Source of the DNA: Streblospio benedicti
Taxonomy: Eukaryota > Annelida > Polychaeta > Spionida > Spionidae
Direction of reading: 5' to 3'
Length of the DNA: 64,000 nucleotides
Assembly: GCA_019095985.1 (NCBI GenBank)
Contig: CM032664.1
Location: 25,038,978-25,102,977, forward strand
Shown here: positions 33,752 to 44,815 of the stretch, one piece after another
How positions within the stretch are numbered: position 1 is the first letter of the stretch
Layout of the letters: each line of letters opens with the position of its first letter
Notes under the pieces: model-generated
Told to the model about the DNA's origin: nothing
The model's input: the letters and a program-made list of their open reading frames with translations, nothing else
Databases searched by the model: none
Made by a program: the position numbers and the translations under genes

Positions 33752-36700
33752 CTACGCGAGCATAATGTGCGTTAATTTAATGTTTTACACACATACACAC
33801 ATGTGGGAGTGTGCGCACACTCACGCACACACCCGCGTGCGCACGGACGCACGGACGCATACACTCACACAAACATAACCAGCCGCAAACCATAACCAGT
33901 TACGTTTTGCATTAACGCAAAACATAACCACACCCATCAAAACGGACCTGGTGACGCAAAATATAACCTCTGCTGCAAAATATAATCATAGCAAACTTAA
34001 CATACAGTGGAGAATATTTTTGTTTTACTAACCTACGACCGTATCAGATATGTTTACTCGAGTCATCAAATGTTTAGTGCTTAGTATCAAGAGGCCCTGG
34101 CAGCCCGCTGCTTGGGATGATGATATCATTCTGGTCTCACAACCGTGGGGTCATGAGTTCGAGTCCCGTCAGGGCCACTTGATATGGTCAAATGGAAGCT
34201 GTGTCTTCAGCTTTATCAATACAGTGGTAGGAGCTTGCTTGCAAAAACAGTGAGAATAAAATTGAAGTCACAAGAAAACTTGTTAAAACTATATACAATA
34301 GTCCTTATATACTAATCTCAATTAGGGCTACAGATATTCCGGAGTTTCATCACATTGTATACCACACATGCGCACACCACGTTTGACCACAAGACACCCT
34401 GAGATCAAACAAGATGTCTGCATATGTAAAGGCTTCACATTATACAGATGTGTTGCCAATATTTTACTCACACACAACCCACACAAATGTAGCATTAAAC
34501 TTACATATTTTAAACCAGTTTTAGACATTATTCACTCGAGTCTACCCTCTGCTGTATGAGTATGTGCCACGTAAACTGTAAAATGAGTAGTCGTGTCTGG
34601 TGGTAAGTATTGAGCAAACTTACCTCTAACAGATTGCACACTGTTCCGTGGTTACTACATGTAAGATAGGTACAGGTCAGACAAGTGAACGCGAATGTGA
34701 GTGATTAGCACGTCTGTGTTACGGTAGCAATTGTGCTGAATCCACCCAGGGGAGTTGAGAAAAATATAGTGTGAAAAGGATACCAATGATCTTGTGTTGA
34801 TGTAGAGTCATCTGATCCTTCGGGGAAGAAGACCAGAAACCAGACATTTACATTTACATTTTTATAGGTCAGGACGGGGGCAGCCTGATTTAACAAGTCG
34901 ATATTGATCATGTGAAAACAGTTAACTCAAAGAATGAATGAATTCACCACTTGACGAGATTGCAATTGCGACTGGCTACACCTTGGTTATATTTTTGCGG
35001 CGGTGGTTATATTTTGCGTCACCAGGTCAATTTTTTTAGCTGTGGTTATATTTTGCGTTAACGCAAATCATAACTGGTTACATTTTGCGTTGGTTATATT
35101 TTGCGGTCTAACAGGGGATTGCTCGCCTTGACTCGCGAAGCTGGGTCCAGTGGCAGGCGATTTTCCAGTCGGTGTGGGATGGTGTAAAGGGAGGCCAAAC
35201 TTGTATATATTGGAGTCAGTCACAGTCTTTACTGTGCACAATGTGTTTAATTTATAAGGTGATAATTAAAACAACTCACATCAAAAGGGTCAAAAGGGGG
35301 ATAATTGGGTTGGATATAATTATGTTTAAAAATAAAGTGCTTTAGGGGGAGGTAAAGACAGTGGCCAGACCTTCCTAAGACAGTTAAAGGACCATATATT
35401 AACTTACTGCTTTCTTACATTTCTTAAAAGCCTTGTTTTTATATAAATGTGTTAAGAAAAATCTGATAATAAGTGTGACCTGGGTAGCACTGGCCGAAGC
35501 ACTCGATGGGCGGGATCTTGAACCAGTAGTTTGTGCACGTGACGGGGCAGGCTGAGCCACAATCCGAGTACACCATATCCCCGGGACACTTCTTGGCTGC
35601 AATGCAACAGGGGAAGCTTCATCGGAGCAAATCGTACGCAATACATTTTGCTGTTGTGTACGTCTCTCTTATAGACATGGTCTTTAAAACGAAAATAAAT
35701 ATTCAGTGCTGCAAAAGAATGGCCTTCAAATCGAAACGTAACAGGTACTAAAGTTAAGGAGACATTTGCCGTACTACGGACACGTGGCCGATAAGCGGCA
35801 CTATAGCAAAAGGCCAAAAACAAAGCGGTGGTAGCGCAGGTGATGATGAGCAGACTCACGGCACAGTGAGGCGGAGCGCCACGTGAGCGGGATGTTGTGG
35901 AGGCCGCACTGGCGGCTGTACTCCTGCAGCACGGAGCACAGCACCTGCTCCTGCGCAGCCACCTTCTGCTCCTCCAGCTTGGCCCTACAGGAGACAGGAG
36001 GGATAACAGTGCAGGAAAGTAGCTAGAGGAAGGTTTAAGTGTCGTATATTAAAGTTACTATTTAGTAGATATACACAGTTTATATGAAAATGGACTTTGT
36101 AAATGCAGTGTGAAATATCAAGCCGTGAAAACCGACGAACTAGGCTGGCACTGTGAGGCTAAAGTGGCAAAAGATCAGACCCAAGAGACTCAATATAAAA
36201 TGGATGCACGTACATGAATCTAGAGAAAAAGAGTACATATTTACTCTTATCTGAGAAGATAACAACAAACGGGCAAACTACATGAATCCGGCGTTTTCAC
36301 GACATACTATTTCAAGTATGTTTTGTAAAGTAGTGGTAATCTCCGTGAACTTACAGCATGGACGCGGGCATGGAGGTGTACGTGAACAGTTTGGTCACGC
36401 CGCAGAAGTCGTTGATGCACATATTGTAGTAAGTCGACGTGGACACCTGAAAACACCACGCATATATTAGTAGTCGGCTGTTCAAACTTTAAAACACAGT
36501 ACACTCAGACTGCACATAGTCCCTCTTAGAAAAGTCCACATAAAATACATTACTACCCTAACTGATAAACATTTTCCCCTTGTTGACTCCATCCTTGCTT
36601 GTAATTTAAGGCCTGTACTCACGTAAGGGTGGCACTCGGCGAAGTGCGCGCCAAGCAAGGGGCTGCAGGCGACCTCGGCTGCCAGCTGGTCGGCCGAGCT

Positions 36701-39700
36701 GCTGCACTCGTACGCCACGGCCGCAGCATCCGGGCACTGCGGGGTCAAGCATAATCAGTCGACACGTCTTAGTAGCAGGGCAGCTTATATCAGGGATATA
36801 TTCTCAAAAGTGTGCAATTAGGAATAGATCTATAAGCACCAAAATTGGCATAGTGACTCTCAGTGGCATATCTAAGAGTTGTATTAATTGAACTACTTTA
36901 AAATCCAAGATGGCGGGCATATTTAAAGATGGCCGCCATATTGATATCAAAATATTGAGTAATCGAATAATCAAATAACGCAATTGAATGCTTTGTATGG
37001 GACCTTTTAACGTTATTGCATTTTGGTTAACCATACTATATGGACACTGCATTAATCTGTAAAATATAGTACTAACGTGATTATTCCTAATAAACTCTTT
37101 CACTAACATACGCAGTAAGTCGGTTCTGCTTGCAGGTGCACATTTGATTAGTTGCAGTGTGCATCAAATATATAAACTCATTCATATTTTAACGCAGTCT
37201 GTTGTAAATAAGAAGGTACTCACATCCACAGCACCAGGAGTTTTCCATTGATTTCCGAAGATGGCGATATTGGGCGCCATTTGAAAGTCGCGGCCAACAA
37301 GGTCGTCTGCAAGAGCACAAAAGAATAATACAGTCAGAGAGTTTCTCCCTAGAAATAAACACATCATTTCAAAGAATTGTGTTTGAAATATGACTGTATG
37401 GTGTCAATATTAAAAAAACTTCACACACAGCACAGACAGTTGAAAGACAACAAACAATGACTTCGACTGAGAAATTAAAATACAATCCGACATGATAGTC
37501 CTCATATATACCCTGTGCATGGCTGTAGAAAGTATTAGCGTCACTGATGGACGAATAAAACACAAACACGTGTTGAAGTAAGTGCTGGTAGTCACGTGAA
37601 GGTGTACTCACTGTATGGGTTGTGGTCGTGGTTGCCGCACATGCCGTGGTAGGTGTACGAGCCCTCGGGCTGGGCCAGCTCCTCCAGCGTAAGCTCCACC
37701 GTGGTGGCCGCGTCCCACTTCAGACGCAGAGAGTCGTACTCCAGGTACCAGAAGTCACCCACGATGGTGATCATCACACCTGGGCCACCGGATAGAGGGT
37801 TGATATTATTGCGTGTCTGCATCATGCAGGGTGCAGTGAGGATTAATGCTGGCAAAAAAAGGTGATTAGTAGCATACCGTCGTTCACAGAGTGGTAAATA
37901 CCACCACATGTTCCCGACCCTTAAATTCACTGAACTCGGCAGAGAATGGAGAGAAGGTTGATATAACTTGGTGACTTACCGATGTGCGGGTTGGCGTAGC
38001 CGTAGCTCTCGGTCACTCTGACGGGAGAGCCGTTGTATTGGATCACCTTGCCCAGGATGATGTCGATCCGGTTATTGTTGTTCATGATCAAGGCAACTTT
38101 CTATAATATTTAGAAATAGGTATATAAACAAACCCATGCTATAGTTATATGCATATGTGTTAACGATATGTGTTTGCTTGACGGATTACATATTTCTCAT
38201 TGAAATTGGATAACGCTATTCAATTTCACAGTCACCTTTTCTGTGGTAAGAAATTTGTATCCTATGCCAAATCTAGTTATTTCAAGTCTCTAAACTACAT
38301 TTATGCTCATAAGACCACATTCTGATTGTAGAAAGAAGTAAAATTGCATTGAATTACGCGATCAGTATAAAGCCCCCACACGGCACCGCCGCCTTCCTCA
38401 CCTTGGTGCACGAGGTGAACCTGCTGCAATCCAAGAACTGGAGTGTCACGGAGCGCACGCCGTCGCTGAACATGAGGTATGTGCAGCGTCCGGGGAACAG
38501 AAACTCCACGCCGTCGAACGTGCGGTAGTAGTTACGTCCGTACGACACGCACGTGCGGAACGGCAGCGAGGTCGTTTGCTGCATGACTGAAAATGGACAG
38601 ACGAGTCTCACCACGGACAACCCTAGTGGACTAGCAATGATTTTAATTACAACAGTTAGATAACTCGGCGACTCACCGAGATATAGCACCACAAATAGGA
38701 AAAGCCAGGCTACAAACCGAAGTGCTAAGAGCCTTTAATCCCCTGATCACAAAAAAAAACAAAAACAAAACAAACACACAAAATCACAAACAAAAACACA
38801 CACCAGAAGGGAAAGAATAACAGCAGAATGACCAGCAGTGAAGAGCAAGATAGATGGGTGAAGCAAAAACATGAACGAGTAATCCTATAATTTGCTATAA
38901 GATCAGAAGGCCAAGAGGAGGACAAACAAGTATAACTATAGAAGAAGAACGCGAAGTAGAGTGCTTACTCTGCGGCGTGTCGAGGTAGTCGAGCAGGTTG
39001 ACCCTGAGCTTGTCGCTGGTGCTGCAAGGCGAGCAGCCGGTGCCCACCGTGACGAGGGGCGCGCCCCACCCCGCCGCGTTGGGGAGCTGGCAGCAGTCCT
39101 CCCGCGACATCACCGACTCGCCCTCCGGCACCTTCAGCGACTGGCAGCTGCAGAGTGATGCGTGGTTAAGGCAGTGTGTGTTAAAACAAAAGTACCTCAT
39201 TTGCTGAGGGTTGTTAACCAGAAGAGAGCTATTTTGGAAATTAAGAGGACATATGTCGATAGTAGTAATTACTGTGGGCTCCTGTGTGTACTTACTCGTC
39301 ATGCAGGTAGCAGTAGCCCATGTCGACGGTGACCTGCGCCATAACCTCGTCACACGCCACTCCCATGTAGCCGACCGGGCACAGGCAGACAAACGGCTCC
39401 ACGCACGTGTGTCCTAGCGACGTGCACTCCTCGCGGCAGTCCGCTGAGGCAGAGGTGGCAGAAGGCGGGGTGAATGTGTGTGAGTGAGGTGGCGAGTAAT
39501 AGTATCTGGTAATGTAGAGTTGTATTTAATTCAGCCACGTATGGCTCTGAGACGTAGACTCTTTGCGGTAAACCGCGGGGGTTCACTACTGCTGCTCGTG
39601 GTGGTGACTAAAGATGAAATAAATGTTGGCGAAGGTGTGGTTGGGCTGTTATGGATACTGTGATTGTGTGGCGTGGATGATTGTCAGAGTGTAAGCGTAT

Positions 39701-41638
39701 GTCGGACACTTATATAAGAACGGATGACTGTAATGTGTCTTCCCCTCTCTCCTCGCTTATCCTTGTATTAGTGTGTGCGTCCACGTGCATATATTTGTGA
39801 GGAGGTGGGAGATGCTGTGAAAGTATACGTCATAGCTATTATAAATGCATATACATATGTACTTGTGTTTACCACCGTGCAATCTCATTAACTATCGAGC
39901 AGTATACACATGCGTGTGTGTATATGTCCTGGTATATGTGCGTGCGTTGTGTTGAGGTGCGTACTCGGCCGGGGGTGGGGTGGGGGGTGGGGGGTGCTTA
40001 CCTATATCACACAGTGGTCCGACCCAGCCGGAGCAGCAGCCGATCTCATCCACGTGTCTGGAGAAACACAGAATCAGACTTCAGCAGGTCAGATAATGAC
40101 CGGTTGGATTATCACCCGACTAATTTAAAATAGATTTTGATTGGAAGCTAAGTGGTGTCTTAAGTTCTATCGTGTTTAAAACGGTCTTAAAAATCATCAC
40201 AATTCGACATAAATAATATCGTCAATGTTCAAAATGTAGATGCAATGATGCATACTTCAATACCAATAGTTTTGGGAACGTGCTTGCGTCACTCACTTGA
40301 CAAACTGGCAGTCGGGTCCCGGGTCGTCGTCCGGTAGACTGACCCACTTCATGAAGATCTCGGTGAACGCCTGCAGCGTAACATGTACCACAGTTAACGA
40401 GTGAGTTGCCCGACTAAATAACGCTTTTGAGTTAACATGTATTAGAAAACATATAGTCTACTGACAGAGAATATACATTTAATTGATTTATGTATGCGCG
40501 ATGTTTTTCCATCACATATTTTATTATTACCAACTGCAAGCCACACGCAAGCATTCGTTCCCTATGTACACCCAATTCCTACCACTTAAATGTTGACACA
40601 CACAGACACACATATTACACAGACTCACAGACACAGACAAAAAGACAGACAGAAACTCCCCACGCCGCCTGTACCGTCTTGTTAGTGAGGTCGAGCCCGC
40701 CGAGCCCGGGCTGGTTGTCGAGGTCGAGCGTCCAGCTGTCGGTGAGAGTGAGCGACAGGTAGTCCTTGCACGGCATCATGGCCGTCTGCTTCACCGAGTT
40801 GGTGCACATCTTACTGCAACATGTAGTCGACTCAAGTGAACAAGTGATTTTTATCATGTCATATAGTATTAGGCTTTCACAAATATCATATGGGTACATG
40901 TGTAACAGGGGAGGTTTGACCACATCAAGTAGGGGGAAAAAGCTAAGTTGTACCGTCGACCAAAATGGGAGCCGGACACACCGTACTACAAATACATGGA
41001 AGTCATGCATCGCAACACGAAGTCAAAGATTACTTTGGCAATAATAGAGCTGGTAAAAGTAAACCTATATAACCACATGATTTTTCTTTTTTTACCGTAA
41101 AATATAAATGCAAAGTGTTAAGAAAACGGGCATGCCTATGTGATCAAAGTTAGGATTTCATGGAGAGTAAAAGTATAATCTGAACCGAAAACTTCATGAA
41201 AATGGAATATCATGGTGGGAAAGCACGTGGACCTGGCTAAGCTATTTGCACTCGCGCACAATCACGCTGGTGGACCACTTCATGCAGCCAGACCAACTCG
41301 CATTATAATGTTATCGGCAAAGTGGCTGGCAGAGATGGATAGATTAAGACAATCTAAATAGACTAACGTCAAGTGGTCACAAAAGAGTGTAGTAATTGTG
41401 AACCTATGCGTTAAATGACATTTGTGAGGTGGTATCTTATTGGGAAGTGCTAAGGCATCGCCCACTCACGATGTCTGCGCGGCGGCCGGCGGCGGCTGTG
41501 CGCCGAGCAGGCCGAGAAGGAGCACGAGCACTAGGGGCGGACGCGGCGGCGGTATCCATGGCAGCGGCCGCTCCATGTGACTGTGACGGCAGCGCTGGCG
41601 TCACGTGGTCAGATCAGGCGGCAGCGTACAGTAGTTGT
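29410..41638 (-). CDS. SSPO: SCO-spondin-like secreted VWD protein, 5' part
   Basis: SCO-spondin is the giant secreted glycoprotein of Reissner's fibre (family knowledge). Minus-strand exons: 41638-41470 (ATG at 41576), 40813-40675, 40370-40297, 40057-40002, 39443-39296, 39147-38969, 38586-38402, 38100-37980, 37779-37612, 37306-37224, 36736-36623, 36446-36355, 35984-35860, 35596-35480, 33751-33625, 32758-32660, 32232-32104, 31825-31733, 31424-31260, 30049-29899 and 29519-29410. About 860 residues are visible: signal peptide, EMI-like region ending CCSGWVGPLC, EGF-like, TB-like REDCCQLPNAAGWG, VWD1 (YRTFDG), C8, TIL, VWD2 (STYDERTYQYTG; GLCGNYNGDPRDD) and the start of a second C8. The order and several motifs follow vertebrate SCO-spondin. 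All phases agree except between 33625 and 32758, where one exon seems missing. The TSP1/LDLa-rich remainder is not in the window. Related VWD mucins or otogelin are less likely because of the EMI-TB start. Confidence 0.85.
30050..31259 (-). other. SCO-spondin-like intron with two dispersed repeats
   Basis: Contains a repeat at about 30100-30225 (related to 7180-7340) and one at 30538-30730 (related to 44491-44620). Open frames here lack recognisable products. Confidence 0.5.
30538..30730. repeat. Dispersed repeat, copy 1 (CACCTGCAATCCAATGCC)
   Basis: Shares TTTACTTTAGCCATGT-TAGAAAGC with 44491-44620, followed by CCTGCAATCCAATGCC, TTTATTGCCCATGAGT and ACTTTTGATCTAGTT. The copy here has about 50 extra bases in the middle. 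Non-coding. Confidence 0.55.
31585..31680 (+). repeat. tRNA-derived SINE-like fragment
   Basis: GTCGTGGGTTCCAATCCCACC looks like a tRNA T-arm/B-box with its stem. The words TCCAATCCCACCAGAGA recur (as TCGAATCCCACCAGAGA) near 44790. No full cloverleaf can be drawn. Confidence 0.35.
32900..32978. mobile_element. Short palindrome, GACCGTAAAATATAACC family
   Basis: The left arm AAGACTGTAAAATATACGTG, then TAACCAACATAAAT, pairs with the right arm ATTTACGGTTGGTTATATTTTACGGTCTTA-like sequence, around a central ACCGGT. It looks like two termini of the element at 9426-10421 joined with almost nothing between them. Confidence 0.55.
33289..33478. mobile_element. 190 bp near-complete hairpin element
   Basis: Two arms of about 90 bases pair along their whole length: left GTACCACTGGTAC...GTCACGAACAAGGACTGATA...TAATATGTTTCTGG...CAGTAAATAT, and the reversed right arm with the same words and a few gaps. 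Most likely a MITE inside the intron; a hairpin RNA precursor is an alternative. Confidence 0.6.
34093..34177 (+). repeat. tRNA-like element (pseudo-tRNA or SINE head)
   Basis: GGCCCTG at the start pairs with CAGGGCC at the end, like an acceptor stem, and GAGTTCGAGTCCC fits a T-arm/B-box. The D-arm and anticodon arm do not fold well, so a functional tRNA is unlikely. Confidence 0.45.
34635..34870. repeat. Dispersed repeat, copy 1 (TTGCACACTG-TCC family)
   Basis: Aligns with 56785-57022: shared words are GATAGGTACAGGTCAG/AATAGGTACAGGTCAG, ATTAGCACGT and GACATTTACATTT. Non-coding; the class is unknown. Confidence 0.5.
35480..38586 (-). CDS. SSPO: SCO-spondin-like VWD1, C8 and TIL block (8 exons)
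   Basis: Exons 38586-38402, 38100-37980, 37779-37612 and 37306-37224 make VWD1 (NYYRTFDGVEFLFPGRC; GMCGNHDHNPYND). Exons 36736-36623, 36446-36355 and 35984-35860 make a C8 domain (CSPLLGAHFAECHPYV; CINDFCG; LQEYSRQC). Exon 35596-35480 starts the TIL domain (CPGDMVYSDCGSACPVTC). Cysteines fall at the family positions and every junction is in frame. Confidence 0.85.
38969..40813 (-). CDS. SSPO: SCO-spondin-like EMI, EGF and TB-like block (5 exons)
   Basis: Exons 40813-40675, 40370-40297, 40057-40002, 39443-39296 and 39147-38969. The first three give a Cys-rich N-terminus (MMPCKDYLSLTLTDSWTLDL) ending CCSGWVGPLC, equivalent to vertebrate SCO-spondin VPCTSLYHYSRLGWQLDL and CCPGWGGTHC. The fourth is an EGF-like module (CVEPFVCLCPVGYMGVAC). 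The fifth holds SREDCCQLPNAAGWG and GCSPC, like SSPO LEECCAQPWGHSW. I do not recall an EGF module at this place in vertebrate SSPO. Confidence 0.8.
39963..39996 (+). other. G-rich tract beside a splice donor
   Basis: Five G runs of four to six bases separated by single T bases on the plus strand. This is the template strand of the SCO-spondin-like gene, about six bases past the donor of exon 40057-40002. The tract could form a G-quadruplex in DNA; the RNA would be C-rich. Confidence 0.6.
41470..41638 (-). CDS. SSPO: SCO-spondin-like first coding exon with signal peptide
   Basis: The start ATG is at 41576. It gives MERPLPWIPPPRPP, then a leucine-rich core (LVLVLLLGLLGA) and an Ala/Pro cleavage region, a clear signal peptide. 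The donor GTGAGT follows at 41469. A TTCCCTATTGCAG acceptor just above 41638 implies a further non-coding 5' exon upstream, perhaps in the CpG-rich patch at 42.4-42.7 kb. Confidence 0.82.
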
Positions 41639-43202
41639 CTGCAATAGGGAAGGTTGCGGGGTGACGGGCAGAAGGAATGGGCACGTTTTGCAACGGGTTG
41701 AATTTGCAGTGACAGACGACACCCCGCCACTTGGCGCCGGCTTCTTCCCCCCTTTTTGAAATAGAATTTGAGGTTTTTACACACTAAATTAACACAGGTC
41801 TTCATCACACCTGGATTAGATCTATGTTTATAGGTTTTATATCCAATGTGTAGTCGTACCAGTTGGTCGGTGGCTTTGTGAGCATGTATATAAATACTGA
41901 TGCAATACATAATGTGATTGTAATAGCTTGCTATTATGTCATTAAAGGCGCAATGCAAGTAGTATGATGTTGTGTAGCACGAGAGCCAGACAGTTACCAG
42001 TCTCGGTCAACCCAGGCCCTTTCCTTACTCACTTTCCGTCTCTCATATCAAACGCAGTTGTGTCAGTCTGGTTGCTCGAGAATATACACTTAGATCTATA
42101 CTTTTGATCCGACGTTGTACGTTTTATAGTTCTTCATAACTTTTATTCTCTGTATGTTTCACAAACAGTAGATCCGTAATATTGTGAGAAATGTGTAAGA
42201 AACCGCGTCAATATATGTCAATCTGGTACTGTACATCTCTTTATATAAATATCTTTAAAACTGCTTAAGATGTATTGCATGATGACAGCCACTCGCTACA
42301 GACGCTTTGGACTATACAAATATGAAATATAATTTTAAGAAAAAAACAGCACTACTTACATAGAAAATATCTATTGACTGCAAAACTTTGAAAGAACTCA
42401 GTCTCTTCACCCAAGGTGGGTATGGACACGTGTGCAGACCCCAGATGACAACCAGCTCTTCTTTTATATGACGGCGGCCGACACAGCTGGGCCGCGGTCT
42501 GTCCACATCAGCCCCGCTCACCCACATAGATTATCGAGCCGGATTAGCGGCATGTGATGGTGGCACACAAATCGTCGCCGACTATAATGCGGCCCTCAGT
42601 GCGTGTTAAGTGTTGCGCGTGAATCGACGCTCGCACACTCGGCCGTATTCATGACTGATGTGCGACTCACAAAGACACGGTCGGCACATCTGCCGCTGTT
42701 TATTAGGGATGGTTCTTAAAATAACCCGTCTTCATTCATTAATGTTTAACCCAAATCAATATTGCGGGTTCAGCAGTTTACAGTCAGCATATTTTTTTTT
42801 CCTTTTTTTTGTGTGTGTTACCTTGTAAGGTTATGTGAGTTCTGAGGCAGTGCACGTGTGCCGTTGGCAGTGTCTTCAACCATCCATTCCTTAACTGTAA
42901 CAGATTGGGTAGGTTTAATCTTTCAATACATTACATCGTGCTCTTGTTTCATATGCGATTTAAAGTTTAACCTATGAATAACCAATGGGTCGAGAATTCC
43001 TATAATATCTCAGCATTATCACACCATCTTTCAACGGAAGTGGTCTTAGAGGTTGGCAGTCATACTCACGGACGAAATGAATACCTAATCATCTTGCTTA
43101 CCATGCACAGTTAAAGAAATGAGTTTTTAAAACCTAATTTAATACCTAAACTTTCTTTATTGCGTCGCTTCAGCGGCTGAAGTGAAAGCCTAGATTAGTG
43201 TT
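41639..43202. other. Region upstream of the SCO-spondin-like gene
   Basis: A CpG-rich patch at about 42420-42710 stands out from AT-rich surroundings and lies upstream of the first coding exon, so it may hold the promoter and a non-coding first exon (inference from the acceptor at 41638). No other gene is seen. CAGCGGCTGAAG near 43170 is a dispersed repeat word. Confidence 0.4.
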
Positions 43203-43740
43203 ATGGATCAATGCCGCCTCCTGATGATGATGCAATATGCTGTAAGAACGAACAATCTTCGGCTCTTTCACAGATGTTCAGAAGATATGGCAAACCTGTT
43301 CTTTGCTTTTGATGGCCCCAATTATTTAAGGTGAGTTATGAAAAATATATTGTAGAAATATGTGACTAATGGAATTGTTTCTGTTCATCACTTCTTTTTG
43401 CAGTATATTTTTGTGACAATGCACTAAAATATTAAACAGTTCTAACTTTCTGTATTTCTGAGCAGGTATCTAGCATGGTTTGATATTTTTCTGTCAAATA
43501 TTGACTTAACTCATCCTGGAAAGAATACCTACTCAAGTGCAAAGGTTCTGCTTGAGAAAGGAGGCATTGCAGTAAGAAGGTCACTCATTCCAGGATCCTG
43601 TGTAGCAGTTGACAGAACCATGGAAGAAACGTTCATGAAATTTGCGAAGTCTGCACGTAGTTAAAGCAAAGGCTGGGAAAGACATAGAAGACGTAGAGTA
43701 CGATGATGAATATGATGAGGCTGATGATGATGATGACTAA
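43203..43740 (+). pseudogene. Two-exon fragment of a conserved uncharacterised protein
   Basis: Exons 43203-43330 and 43466-43664 join in frame across a GT-AG intron. They read DMANLFFAFDGPNYLRYLAWF, then SNIDLTHPG...LLEKGGIAVRRSLIPGSCVAVD and RTMEETFMKFAKSA. This pattern (Y-N-Y-R followed by THPG, a basic strand and a D-x-x-x-E-x-T-F motif) recurs in many uncharacterised invertebrate proteins of mobile-element-like distribution. An acidic EDVEYDDEYDEADDDDD tail follows but is not continuous with the frame, so the copy is probably broken. It is far shorter than the proteins I recall. The function is unknown. Confidence 0.5.
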
Positions 43741-44490
43741 ATGATAGCATGTACTATTCGTTTGAAGCCTATGATGTGAATCCAAACTAAATGTCTCATA
43801 ATTTATGTCTTGTTCATTTGTTATTGTTTAATGCATAAATCATGAATATTTTTCTTACTGAAGATGATTTTTAAAGTATAATAAACTGCACTGTTCCAAT
43901 TCATAAACAAGTTCAGCAGATTTTTATATTATAAAGACAGAGCATGTGTCAATAAAACGTAATTCGATAATTTAAAGAAAAAAGCATAACGAACCCCATT
44001 ATATTTCATCAGCGGTTAGAGATAGAGCTTTCTAACATATTTCAATCGATTGGCCATCCTCAAAAACATATATTTTGACACCAAGATCATCAAAATCGGT
44101 TAATATTTACTACATGAGCATAAAAATGAGTTTTCAATATGGCGGATGGTGGCCATATTGGATTTTATGATTATTGATTTTTTTAAGTGAAAGTGATTGT
44201 ATCAAGGTCAAGAAAGTTGGTTAAGGCTATTTAGGCAATGTTTGGACAAGAAATTATCACAATATTCAGGTTTATTCAAATTTTGGCATTTTTTGACGTC
44301 ATTTCAAAATGGCGCTTCGAACTATGTACGTACCCCCATGGGACACTTTCTACCAACTATTTGGGGGGGAAAAGGTAGCGGAGTCGAAAAAGTAGACATC
44401 CTAAGGATTCCGAAAAGGTATGTCACATTTCTGTAGTCATGACGGTGCATAGTGCTAATATAGCACAATGTTACCTTATTAATGTATCAT

Positions 44491-44620
44491 GTGCAATAGA
44501 TGTTTACTTTAGCCATGTTTAGAAAGCACCTGCAATCCAATGCCAAGAACATAGAGCTTTATTGCCCATGAGTCAATATTTCTAGCGACGCTGTATTCTC
44601 TGATCACTTTTGATCTAGTT
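44491..44620. repeat. Dispersed repeat, copy 2 (CACCTGCAATCCAATGCC)
   Basis: Same family as 30538-30730, without the central extra bases. Non-coding. Confidence 0.55.
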
Positions 44621-44754
44621 ATATCAAGGGGCTCTGCAGCTTTGACGGGACTCGACCTCACGACCCCACACTTAGCGTACATTGTCCCAGGAAGGGAGCT
44701 AAAAATTTACACAACTGCCGAACCACTGTCTCTGTAACGCCCAGATTACATACT

Positions 44755-44815
44755 TGGTACATGTATGTGTTGTCATATTGATATAGACGTTGTGTGTTCG
44801 AATCCCACCAGAGAA
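44755..44815 (+). repeat. tRNA-derived SINE-like fragment
   Basis: GTGTGTTCGAATCCCACCAGAGA matches a tRNA B-box and the piece at 31605-31630. Minus-strand GGTCGTGAGGTCGAGTCCCG just to the left (about 44640-44665) is another B-box-like word. Confidence 0.35.

Larger units (their letters stand above)
33871..35111. mobile_element. Foldback element, GCAAAATATAACC family, 1.2 kb copy
   Basis: Arms of about 115 bases are inverted matches: left ACCAGTTACG, then TTAACGCAAAACATAACCAC, then GACCTGGTGACGCAAAATATAACC; the right arm, reversed, carries the same order of words and ends TTAGACCGCAAAATATAACC. Related to the elements at 9426-10421 and 32900-32978 through the GACCG(T/C)AAAATATAACC end. No coding frame lies inside. 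Confidence 0.6.
33752..35479 (-). other. SCO-spondin-like intron with foldback, tRNA-like and other repeats
   Basis: Contains a CA/CG-rich microsatellite (33785-33870), a foldback element (33871-35111), a tRNA-like repeat nested in it (34093-34177) and a dispersed repeat (34635-34870). No coding exon is required here: the phases of the flanking exons match. Confidence 0.55.

Noticed and set aside
34093-34177. Functional tRNA gene
   Set aside because: The acceptor stem and B-box fit, but the D-arm and anticodon arm do not fold, and similar B-box words occur in other repeats of the window.
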